Assembly (NCBI GenBank): GCA_025093555.1
Contig: JAIWNF010000015.1
Coordinates: 434,001-498,000 of the forward strand
From: Circinella umbellata
Taxonomy: Eukaryota; Mucoromycota; Mucoromycetes; Mucorales; Lichtheimiaceae
Reading direction: 5' to 3'
DNA: 64,000 bases
Of this stretch, positions 1 to 9,960 are shown piece after piece. A model generated the notes under the pieces. The model was not told where the DNA came from and made no database searches. It saw only the letters and a program-made list of their open reading frames with translations. Position 1 is the stretch's first letter, and every line of letters starts with the position of its first letter. Both the position numbers and the translations under genes were made by a program.

Positions 1-365
1 TTTGAATCAAAATAACAAAAAAAATAAAAACCTACGACACTCATATTTGCTGATGCCAAGTCTACTAATCGAGATATCCAGTCATAATCGTCATTCTCAT
101 TTGGCAACAACGCTTCTCGCCATTCTTTAGGTATATATGTCCATTGATTATGTGTCATAAAATTAGTTATGTGCATATTGATAAGTCGATCAAACCCTGA
201 TATGAATTTTGTAGCCGAATCAAGAAAGGTGTGAGGATCTGTATAGTCATTGGGCAAATAGATCTCTTGATCTGGAAGATCTGTCAAATCCATTGTTATG
301 AAATAGTTTGGAACGACAAAAAAACTTTCTGAGTAAAAAGACTGAGCATTAAATTGAGGTAGCAT
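1..365 (-). CDS. N-terminal part of a possible METTL25/RRNAD1-like methyltransferase (cut by window edge)
   Basis: An open frame runs from an ATG at 365 down to about position 30, where it meets a T-rich stretch that may be the first intron. It encodes about 110 residues. The part around FISGFDRLINMHITNFMTHN, followed by a W-x-x-I/L-P-K-E-W-R-E-A-L pattern, resembles the N-terminal helical region that precedes the methyltransferase domain in METTL25/RRNAD1-type proteins. The SAM-binding domain itself lies outside the window, so the assignment rests on a weak family resemblance only. A second in-frame ATG lies 24 codons further in (MDLTDLPDQ). The exact end of the exon is uncertain. It could instead be an unrelated fungal protein. 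Confidence 0.45.
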   Translation of the reverse strand, partial: MLPQFNAQSFYSESFFVVPNYFITMDLTDLPDQEIYLPNDYTDPHTFLDSATKFISGFDRLINMHITNFMTHNQWTYIPKEWREALLPNENDDYDWISRLVDLASANMSVVGFYFFCYFDS

Positions 366-734
366 GGATTTTCTCTTTTATAAATTTGTTAACATGGACT
401 ATTTATATGTATAATTTATATTTCCATTGTCAAAGTCTGATAAAACCTCCCATTAGTAATAATGGAATTGATAATATAAAAAATATGGTACTAAACTTCT
501 TTTACCTTGTATATTACGTATAAGTTATATATATATATACGTATATATTGGAAAATAGAAACGAACATTATAATAAAATATAGGGTAGGCAACATATTTA
601 TAAAAAGTAAGGTATTTTTTTGTTTATTAATATGATAAATAACACAAATGAATCAACTAATCAAAAGAGAAAAAAATAAGAATATATAGTCAACGAAGAC
701 AAAAAAATCAGCATTCATTATTATAATGACTATC
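366..734. other. Intergenic, AT-rich
   Basis: This is the spacer between the start of the leftmost gene and the stop codon of the GH5 gene; both genes read leftward. It contains short TA-repeat stretches near 525-545 and no coding-like frame. It must hold the promoter of the leftmost gene and the 3' end signals of the GH5 gene, but no specific element could be singled out. Confidence 0.6.
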
Positions 735-2030
735 TTATTGCAACTTTTCCAAGTTGGCGTTATAGTCTGAAATAACTTGGACAGTGGTATCTTTATCATA
801 GACAGAGTACCAACCTCTGGGTTCGTGTGGGGGATCACCTGAATCATCAAAAATTAAAAGCATTAGTCTTTTATCAAGCATACGTAAAGATATTCTTGAA
901 CGATATTCGATAACTTTTTTTAGACGAACAGACAAAAAATGCTTACCTAACCAGACCATGCCGTACTTAGTGGGATAATCAGTTGAGCGTCCTTCACCAC
1001 CATAAGCCCAGAAGTTACTGCCAGACATCTTTCCTTCCTTTGCATAATCAACAATTTGGTTAAAGAGAGTACCATAGAATTCATCCTTGTGAGCAGTTGG
1101 GGTTTCAGGATCATATTTAAATGTCAAGTTATCAGGCTTCAAGAAAGCGTCACGAGCCTATAAATATTATCAAATAATAATATGAGTAACCCATATCTTA
1201 TATTTTCTTTTCTCTTTTTCCTTTGTTTATTATCAACAATATCATACCATGCCAAATTCTTCCAAAATATGAGGTTTTCCAAGTTCTTTAGCCCAAGTAG
1301 AAGTCTTCTCCAAAAATTCAAGACCATATTCGATTGAAGGCTTGAAAGTAGATTCATCCGCAGGATCGTAAACACCACGGCTATAATAATAATAGTAGTA
1401 ACAATATATTAATAAGGTACAGGTAAAGAAATTTGCTTTTTTGAGAACATATTTAGAAACATTTCGTCCCAAGTATTTTTACTTACTTTTCAACCCACAA
1501 GTGGCAAGTAGAGTAGTCAATAAATTCGTTGTCGTGAGCACGCAAATAGTCAAAGTGATCATTTTTACTTTCCAAACCAGCAGAAACCAAATGATTAGGA
1601 GCTAATTCTTTCATGTAGCTACCAATTTCAGCGAACCAGGTAGCAGGACCGTCTTGAGGTTCGTTAGCAAGCTGCCAAGCTATATATATATATATATATA
1701 TCCCGTAAATAAAAAATATAATCAGAGTTGGAAAGCTTTTTTTTCCGGTTGTTTTACTTCTATTCCTGTATCATTTCTTATCATCCACATATTTTTTTAT
1801 TTTTAAATACTTACACATAATGGCAGGATCTTCACCATAGACTCTGCCATTGACAGTGTTCTTACGGGTAATGACAGTCTTGATATGGTTCTTGAAGATT
1901 TCTTGAGCTTGAGGGGCAATTTCAGAGTCATTGTAGAATTGAGCAGCATAAGTTGTGAATGTATCCCAGTCATCAGCAATATTAGGATAGGGAATAGTTC
2001 TATGAAATACATTACGTTAAGCATCACATC

Positions 2031-2061
<31 letters not shown>

Positions 2062-2786
2062 GCAAACAAACTCATCCTCAAAGAAAAAAAATACTTACTG
2101 GTTACCGGTAACCCAAGCAACATATTGACTGAAACCACCAGACCAATGCCAAAAGTTGTTCATGGTCACTAAAGTATAAATTTATATATTTTGTTTAATT
2201 ATGACACAAATAGAAACACGAAAAATAATTAATTAGTACTCACTAACTGCAGTCATGCCATTACGGTCAATGGCGTCGAGAAGGTAATCCAGACCTTCGA
2301 AAATAGGTTCGCGGTATTCACCAGGCTTATACATCAAACTAGGACGCATGCGATAAGGTTGATCATCTGGACCTTCGGAAGCAGCCATGATACGAACGTT
2401 ATTAACACCTAATAATTTATATATAGCAAAAAAAAAATTAATCGGTTATAATAACTTAATTTCGATGCTTGTCAAATTATACTTAAATTACAAAGTATCA
2501 TAATTATAGAAAAAATCTTACCCATATCAGCCAATTGCTTAAGTTCTCTTTCCATTCGTTCACGATCACCACCCCAAGCTTCATCAGCACCAAGGTTAAT
2601 ACCCTGCCAATAATTTGCACCACGGATCATATAATTTTCATGATTACGAGTGAAACCAGTTCCATCCTCGTTTATTTTGACAAAGCCGTTCTCACTTTGA
2701 CGCTTTCCATGAGGAAGAGCAGTTACTCCACCAGGAAGTAATGTCGCGACGGCCAAAGCCAAACTTGATAATATAAATGTCTTCAT
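735..2786 (-). CDS. Secreted GH5-family mannan endo-1,4-beta-mannosidase (mannanase-like)
   Basis: Eight exons (2786-2522, 2408-2244, 2168-2099, 1999-1815, 1679-1487, 1380-1248, 1157-947, 838-735) join in phase to a protein of about 441 residues, the usual size for this family. A signal peptide (MKTFILSSLALAVATLLPGG, cleavage probably after A23) is followed by a dibasic KR at 28-29, a possible Kex2 site. The TIM-barrel glycosidase shows NNVRIM, the acid/base motif WQLANEP (Glu at about 235) and the nucleophile motif ILEEFG (Glu at about 334). These match fungal GH5 beta-mannanases, which cut beta-1,4 links in mannans outside the cell. A GH5 enzyme of other specificity (exo-mannosidase or glucanase) cannot be excluded. 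No carbohydrate-binding module is seen. Several introns contain long TA runs. Confidence 0.87.
2031..2057. repeat. (TA)n microsatellite in a GH5 intron
   Basis: An uninterrupted TA dinucleotide run lies in the intron between exons 3 and 4 of the GH5 gene. A shorter run at 1681-1700 sits just upstream of exon 5, next to that exon's splice acceptor. Confidence 0.9.
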
Positions 2787-4602
2787 TTTTGTTTTGTCTA
2801 TTTATAATGTGTCACTGGTACCAGCAGTTGTGAATAAATAAAATGTAGGAAAATGTATCTAAACTAGAATTGGGGGAGGGGAGAGAGAGAGAGGGATATA
2901 AAGTATTTTAAGATATGGAGAAGTTGATAGTGAGTTAATTTTTATTTTCAAAAAATATATCTTCTTTATATATGAATTTAATTCCCCACAAAAAAAAACC
3001 TTTTTCATAAACTAACTTCTTTAAGTTCGGTTAATTTGCTTCGACAGCAAAGCTGTAAAAAAAAAAGTCAGACCTACTCGAATTAATTTGTTACGTAAAG
3101 AAAAGAACGGTAAAAAAAACGTTAACTATTTTGGATAGGATGTAGACACAAAATAGGATTTCCAACCAATCGATGCAATACGATATAAAGCGAAGAGATA
3201 TTTTGTTGGTTATTCTAGTTCATGGGACTGTGCGGGGTAAAGTTGAAGCATCTAATCTTCCTCTTTTTTTTTTTGTTAGCTGACATAATCCAAGTACAAC
3301 AGTGGTTTTTTTTCTGTCGTGGTAATATTGTGTAACAATTCTCACGAGATAATATGTAATCTAAATAACTAACGCTTTGACTCTTCTTTATTGTATATTA
3401 GTTGATTTTTATTTTTATGTCGATGCCATAAGCAAACAATATCCAGTCTAGTGTCACTATATATAAAAAAAAACAGAATGGAAAGAAAAGAAATGTGGCA
3501 TCTTTTTTGTCTCATTCTTTTTTTTTCTTGTTTTCTGTGCCACAAACAGGAAACCTGTCAAAGCCTCGCGCATTTTTGTCTGTATTGGGACAAAACGGTA
3601 TTGAAGGAGGGTCGGTAAAGAAATTAACTTTTGCTAGAATATTTATTATCCAGACAAAATCAGTCAAGGACTACACTCAGTTAATGTTCTTCTCATTTAA
3701 ATGGCATTATACATATATATATTGTAGGTACAAATGGTATTTATTACAATTAACTACTCTTACGTATTTAGTAATGCTATCAAAAGAAAAGACCATCGAA
3801 CATAAAAGAGCAGTAGTAGAATAAAAAAAACGACAGCTTTGAAATAAGAATCTTTTTTTTGGTAATTATGAAAATAATGAATATAGACAGCGAAAACAAA
3901 AGCAAAGCGTATTCTAAGATTTCACACGAGTTTTTATGACATAAGACAAAAGAAAGTTATGGTTTAACTAACTAATATGTGCTGATAAAAAGAAACTTAC
4001 CACATTAAATTTGTTGTACTATCGATATTATGCAGCAAAATTCCGCGTAATACAATTCTTTTCTAAAAAAAGAAAGAAAAAAATGTCGATAAGCTTATAC
4101 CTTGGCCCCAGGAATCCCTGGAGCCCCTGCTAGGGATTTGAATCAGGTTATACTTTGCTCAAAAAGTATAATAACGCGGGAAGATGATAAATTTTATACC
4201 AGACATCCAACAATAGATGATCACAGGAAGACAAAAATAAAACTCAATTGTGCGATTGTGAGTATAACATTCTAGTGCCACATAACACTTCAATTCGTTT
4301 AAAAACTAAACATATACATATGTATTTAGAATAATAACCAAATTATTATGAATCTTTAAGCAAATGAATAAAGCAAATAACTATCTATACAAAAAAAACA
4401 GACAATGATTTGTAAAATTTGTGTGTATGGGAAATCGTTACTAGATTACTCTTTTTACATAATCATCGTGTAATGAAATTTATCGATTAAAATATTTACC
4501 AAAAAGAAAAGAAAAAAAAATAGTAGATCAGAAGAGAACGAAGGAATGATTTATTTTTATCTACAAATGAATGCTAAAAGTGGTTGTATTATATTGTGTC
4601 TA
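2787..4602. other. Intergenic region, no convincing gene
   Basis: This 1.8-kb AT-rich spacer lies between the GH5 start and the end of the Twinkle-like gene. A frame open at 3495-3824 (+) has no ATG start, is low in complexity and is not believed. The most structured part is 4100-4172, with a short palindrome at 4108-4121 (CCAGG-AATC-CCTGG) and a 9-bp hairpin at 4148-4171. The GH5 promoter must lie near 2790-3000, where a short GA repeat (about 2881-2893) is present. Confidence 0.6.
4148..4171. repeat. 9-bp perfect hairpin
   Basis: The arms TTATACTTT (4148-4156) and AAAGTATAA (4163-4171) are perfectly complementary around a six-base loop, GCTCAA. The hairpin lies directly beside the GC-rich palindrome at 4108-4121. 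On the minus strand the stretch between them reads GATTCAAATCC, which resembles a tRNA B box. No A box or cloverleaf could be found. It may be a relic of a small repeat; no function is assigned. Confidence 0.55.
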
Positions 4603-7074
4603 CTATTTGCGGGGGTACCGTGTTATACTTGATGATCCTGATTGATTATACGTGGTGGGAAATGATGTATTATTTTTTTGACTGAATCGTTGTTGTTCTT
4701 GTTCTGTTAATCCACGTATCTAGCGAAAGAAAAAAAAAGAATGTTTAAATATGATCCATAAATAATTATAACAGCATCAACATTCTTTTTTTAATTTTAC
4801 CTTGAGTGCATCAGCTTCAAATTCATATGGAACACTCCCCAATGTTCCATCATATCTGATATAGAAACAAAAATAAGTGTTAACGTGTTATAATCAAGTT
4901 ACACATAAAAAAATCTTATTAGAGAAAGATAAAAAGTTACCTGTTTTTCTTAATGTCTAGGTAACGTCGAGTTTGGCCTTTTTGAATAATAACCACATTG
5001 TCTGCTTCCTGAGTAACTTTGGCACTACCAAAGACGGAATTGATATCTAATGCATCATTTGCGTCTTTACGAGGATGAACCACCAGCGTAATATGTACAT
5101 CTTGTTGTGTTGCAAACTTGCGTAATTCAGCTACAGCATCATCTTGTAATTCCCATCGGTCCAAGCTGGATCGACCTTGTTGGGATAACATGAATTGTAA
5201 GTTATCCAAAATAATATGTCGTACATCATATGCATATACAGCATGACTACATGCTTTTAAAACATCTCTAATAGCAGTACTGCTGAAAAACTTTAAAAAG
5301 TACAAGGGAAGCTAATAATAAAAGCATCGATAACAGTAAGTAGATTGGTAATAGATATCATGATTAGTTCCCCCTTTTCAATTTCTTGCTTTCCGAGCAA
5401 ACATATGTACACCATTCTTTTTTTTTTTTCGAAGCTGGGTTAGGGTGATTGCAAATGAAGTCCAGTTATTACCTGTTCGAATTTATCTGCCCAAACATCA
5501 AATTCTCGTGGTGATTTACTTAAATCTTTCCCAGAAAGCTGATGTAACATTTTCTTAGCAAGTCGTTTGTTAGGAATTTCAAAAGACCCCCATAATGTTG
5601 GTACACCACTTGTACAATAATCCAAACTAAGCTGACTAATGATGGTTGTTTTTCCCGAACCTGTAGGTCCCGTAAGAATTGTCAATTCACCTGGTCTATG
5701 TCCTTTCAAAATAGCGTTGAGTTGAGGTAAATCCTTGGATTGAACACCAGCTGTTTGTTCTGGATTCATCACTTCACGAAAAACTTCTTCACGAAGGTCA
5801 TGAAAATCCATAATTTCATCATGTTTGAGTCGTCGTGCAGTTTGAAGCATTTGTAATAAGTTCTTATCCTCCATTAATGCTTGATGAGCTGTGCGAGGAC
5901 CCTCTGCATCTCCTTCCGCATTGGTATTGACCAAAAGACATCTGGATTCACCTAATTTATGAGCAAATCGCTCAGCAGCCATTTGTCCATCCACATCATC
6001 ATCCAACCATAAGTATACTTTTGAAAAACGATCAATCAATGGTAAAACGGACTCTTGTAATTGATAATTGGATGTTGGTAAGGAAATAGAAGGTATACCG
6101 GTTGCTTGATATGCTGCCATGGCATCCATTTCGCGTCGTGTCAAAATCACAGCTTCTGCATCGGATGGAATTGTATGATATCCAAATAATCCAGCAGATA
6201 CTGATTCACTTGCTGTTGGTGGATCCAAAACCAGTGTATCGTTGGGTCGATCAGGTGCACATGCTTTGACGCGTACAGTATTGATTTTGAATTCATCCTC
6301 TTGCTCTTCTTTTTCACCAACGGTATATGTTAATGTGGTTTGTGGAAAAGTAATACATTCAGTAGTACTTGATTCTATGCTTCCTTCTCCTTGTTGTTCT
6401 TCAAGATATGCGGTTGGATCCGTATAATTCGCAACACCTACTTTATATAATTCCAAAACTGCTGGATCTATTTTATATTGTTCCAACCATGTTTGTTTTA
6501 ATTCTGATGAAACATGACTGGGATAACTTTCAATTTCTTCCAAAGGTCGTGAAAAACGAGGTCCTGTATCATTATTCCCTCCAAGAATATTAGAAGAATT
6601 ATAAACTTGATAATTAGTGTCTACTTGGTCCTCTTGAAGTTTTTTGCGTAAAGTCTTGGTGAATTGATTCCAACTTCCTTTGGAGTGACATGTTCGACAC
6701 TTGTACGCGCCTGATGAAAGATCAACCGTTGCAGCAAAACTTGCTTTACGAATACGTATGCAATGTGGACAGTTGGTTAAGATCGTATTAGGCTTGCCTG
6801 TTGGTACAGGATGTTGTTGGTTCTTATAAAGAAATTCAATAATGTCTTTTTTGGATCGTCGTGCTGGTGGCTGTTGTTTTTGTTGTTGCTGTACCTGACG
6901 ATTTTCATGACCTGCTGTTGTTGATAAAGTAGAATGGGATGTTGGTAATATTTCAATTGTTGCAGTATGCGGTTTTTTAATAATTGGGGATCGATGAAGA
7001 TTACGTGTTGTTAAAATAGATTGTTGTCGTAGTACGATCAAAGAAGATCGAGCTCGAATGAGGGTAGTTAACAT
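4603..7074 (-). CDS. Twinkle-like mitochondrial DNA primase-helicase (T7 gp4 family)
   Basis: Four exons (7074-5473, 5311-4941, 4855-4801, 4719-4603) join to about 714 residues. The first 35 residues are rich in Arg, Ser and Leu with no acids, as expected of a mitochondrial presequence. A zinc-ribbon follows with all four cysteines (CPHC at 102-105, CRTC at 126-129). The TOPRIM region has REMDAM (Glu 315) and LDDDVDGQ (Asp 358-360). The RecA-type helicase has Walker A GPTGSGKTT (469-477) and Walker B HIILDNLQF. The exon 2 part around LPLYFLKFFSSTAIRDVL matches the Twinkle helicase core. The family unwinds mitochondrial DNA at the replication fork. Unlike animal Twinkle, where the zinc finger is degenerate, the primase-type residues are kept here. 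A Q-rich linker lies near 61-70. Confidence 0.9.
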
Positions 7075-7211
7075 ACTTCAAAGTGTTATAAACGCGCAGC
7101 TGAAACAGAAAATTTCAATTTTGATTGTTTATATTTTATTATTTTTTACTGCTGCTTCTTAAAAATTCAGGAGAAAACCCTAAAATTGCTTGCTCTCACC
7201 AAGGTTAACAG

Positions 7212-7238
7212 ACTTATCTTTCATGAAAGAAGATAAGT
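7212..7238. repeat. Nested inverted repeat upstream of the Twinkle-like gene
   Basis: The arms ACTTATCTT (7212-7220) and AAGATAAGT (7230-7238) are perfect reverse complements. The centre holds a second short palindrome around TTTCATGAAA. It lies about 140 bp upstream of the Twinkle-like start codon and 310 bp from the end of the KDZ frame. It could be a regulatory palindrome, an RNA hairpin or an element end. Confidence 0.6.
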
Positions 7239-7549
7239 TATTTGGTTATATACGAGATCCGATAATATATAGTTCAACTTTTAATGCTGTTTATAACAAC
7301 TTTTACTTCCCCCGAGGATTATAAAAAAGAGCAATGTACGTGTAATATATATTTATTATAGTAGCCTTAGATATTGGTAATAAATGATGCTATATGTTTA
7401 GAGGGTATGGTAGATTGTTGTTATGCACATATAATATTCATTAGTTCATCTTACTATATCCAAATTTATATATTTTAATGTAAGACAATAGGTACAGCAA
7501 AACATGCATATATTGCTAATTCCTGGCTATTTTCTTAGAAAAGAACAAT
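7239..7549. other. Spacer between Twinkle-like gene and KDZ frame
   Basis: This AT-rich stretch shows no frame on the minus strand that would continue the KDZ transposase past its stop codon. That supports the view that the KDZ protein really ends at 7550 or is truncated there. No terminal repeat of the element was recognised. Confidence 0.5.
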
Positions 7550-9799
7550 CTAATATGATACCGGTTTTTCTAAACCTAGAATTCTCTTTTTTTGATAATG
7601 AAGCATTGCATGCACCAAAATAGCCATTGGCCTGTCAGCACACATTTGACGCGTAATTTTCACGAAATTGCCCAAGTAAGACCATGCCCGTTCACACCCC
7701 TCACCATCTGACAGCCCTATATTACAGCCTTCTATAAAACGAGGATGATACGAGCTTTGACAGGTAATACTATGTGAGAATGAATGAAAAAGAGACACTG
7801 CCATGTTTACATTGTCTAAATTATAATGATCTTCAAATGCTTTCTATGTATTAATAAGAGAGTAATATAATTAACAAAAACAAAATGTAAGTATCATAGT
7901 TGTATACCATATTCAATATATTATAAGTAGTATACTTACTTTAATCGCATTTGAAAAACGACATGCAATATCATAAAATATTGTTATATTGCTACCATGT
8001 TTTTGCAGAATAACATCAAGAACGGAGAGAGAATACACGAATCTATAATGAAAAATATAGACAGACAATTTATACGTAGTCACGGCAAAAGAGGGAAGTA
8101 AATACGTATATTATAAAAAAAAAGTGTTAATAAATAACAGTTCATAACTAAAAATAATGTGTAATATAAAAGTAAAATAGTTTACTTTTCTCCGGACATA
8201 TAGATGTTACAAAAGTAAAGTAATACATCATGGCGCCCACAAACAGGACCAAATAGTCCTGTTCCATGGAATTTGTCTAGCTTTTTTGACGTAATAGCTT
8301 GACTAGCAGCTTTAAAATCACTCAAACATTCAGTAGTGTCATTATTATTTGGTTTAAAGCTGTCATTGTCATACTTATTCAAAAGCTTTTCAGGTTCGAA
8401 AAAGAGGCTAGGTTCTGCTTTAACTATATCTTTTTCGTTCGCTTTACGCCGTCGAAGTTGCATATTACCATCTAAGGCAACAAACATCTTGTCCTATTGA
8501 GCAGTATATATGTCCAGATAATTAAAATAAATAAATAACAACATTACATATAATACAGATACCAGATATATTATAAGTTGCTATCAATTTCTGAATATCA
8601 ACGTACCTTTGGACAAGCAGGACATTCATCTTCTTTTATTAAAGTTGGATCTGCTAACTCTGTAGCAAATTCACTTGTAATTCTTCTTTGCATTTCTAGG
8701 TTTGGGTAGTAAGCATTCCCAAGTGATTTGCGAATACGATCGACATTCTTACAGATATAGAAAATTTTATATGTATACACATAAATCAATAAAAAGTGTA
8801 TGTGTGAAAGGATATTATATAGCATAAGTGTGCAATATTATTCTAAAACTGCAGCAACTCTTTCGATATTCTATTTAGCTGTTAAATGCTATTTGAAATA
8901 TATTTACCTGATATTTGTGTGCAGTAGCAGACGCAGCTGCAAAAGCTTGAACTGCCAAATAACCCTCAGCTTGTAAAAGCGCGAAAAATTCGAGAAAAGT
9001 AAAATGAAAAGCTGTTACTGGGAGTTTTGGTGAAGCAGGAAAGAGATTATGACGGACAAGTGCTAATGCATCCTTTCGACAATCACAAAAATTGACTTTC
9101 GTATTATGTATTCCTATATGGATTGTTCAATAGCAGATAATAAGAAACTTATAAAATATTTTTTTATATAATAGCTAATAAAAACAATAGACTTACCTGT
9201 TAAGTATACACATAACACTTCTTTAGTTCGAGTTGTGGCACAATCGCAACTATCACCGAACAGAGTTGTTTCGCTATAGCTAGGCTTTCCGTGGTAGCCG
9301 ATGTTAGTCACGTATTCTATAACAATTTCATCAAGAATACTTTTCCAGGATTCATCGAGTTTTTTGAGCCTTTGATGTTCTTCCTTGGAATTATTAACTG
9401 CAGCATTACGCAAAGAATACCTGCCAAAATGACTATTGATATTATCTTCCATGACATTACGTACTATCACCACCGACATCATCATCATCAGCATACTCCT
9501 GACTATGGCTACTATTTGGACTATGTTTTGAGGTATTCGCTTCAATTTATTTAGCAAACAAATGTTAATAAGCTGAAAACAAGAATAAAACTTATCAAAG
9601 GATTTTTAACTATAACATATATACCAACAATACGATCCGAATGGGAACGTTCAGTTTCAAGTGGTCTATGTAATAGTGCATGACTGATTATTGTATACTT
9701 ACAATCGGGTTCTATAAGCAGTTTACGAGGAAGCGTAATAGTAGAAAAAAAAGGGGCTCGAAAATATATATGATAAAAACGAATACTGTTTCCTGGTTG
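7550..9799 (-). CDS. KDZ-superfamily transposase, N-terminus unresolved
   Basis: Eight exons keep one frame: an open frame ending at 9625, then 9539-9461, 9420-9197, 9113-8908, 8747-8607, 8493-8186, 8042-7940 and 7843-7550. The last seven encode about 450 residues. Family marks in order are a cysteine cluster (SCDC, then NFCDC), LFPASPKLPVTAF, ECPAC, the first acidic motif DGNMQLRRR, GLFGPVCGRHD, the second YDIAC, and the third DGEGCERAWSYL. The three presumed catalytic acidic motifs are therefore present. The protein stops about 45 residues after the last motif, shorter than usual, so the C-terminus may be lost. No ATG was found in the first open frame (9799-9626), so a further 5' exon is missing or gone. 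There are no internal stops or frameshifts within the exons. Confidence 0.78.
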
Positions 9800-9802
9800 T
9801 CA
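7550..9802. mobile_element. KDZ (Kyakuja-Dileera-Zisupton) DNA transposon body
   Basis: The extent given is the stretch containing the transposase exons; true element ends were not found. No terminal inverted repeats or target-site duplication could be paired by eye around 7100-7550 and 9800-10100. The neighbouring 4 kb (9.8-13.6 kb) carries further debris, so this looks like a transposon-rich pocket between the Twinkle-like and SSD1 genes. Confidence 0.7.
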
Positions 9803-9872
9803 GAAAACCCTTTATTTATATACGTCGAAATATCAGGGGCTAATTTACGTCTAACTAATATCAATCAACATT

Positions 9873-9960
9873 TCTATATAGAATACATCACAAAAACTGC
9901 CCACCGGAGTTTGGCTTTCCAAACCATTTGAGATGTGCAGTTCCATTTGATGTCAACCAG
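9873..9960 (-). pseudogene. Possible hAT-transposase relic
   Basis: A 28-codon open stretch reads VDIKWNCTSQMVWKAKLRWA in its core. This resembles the hAT transposase signature D-x-x-T-R-W-N-S-T-x-x-M with a following L-R-x-A. It ends at a TAG and no longer frame surrounds it. It lies just upstream of the KDZ frame and may instead be untranslated sequence of that element. The resemblance is weak and short. Confidence 0.2.

Noticed and set aside
3495..3824. 109-codon frame on the plus strand
   Set aside because: It has no ATG at its start, AT-driven and low-complexity composition, no domain, and lies in a GH5/Twinkle spacer.
4100..4172. Possible tRNA gene or tRNA-derived repeat on the minus strand (GATTCAAATCC, like a B box)
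   Set aside because: No A box at the right distance, and no acceptor, D or anticodon stems could be drawn. The stem next to the T-loop-like bases does not pair.
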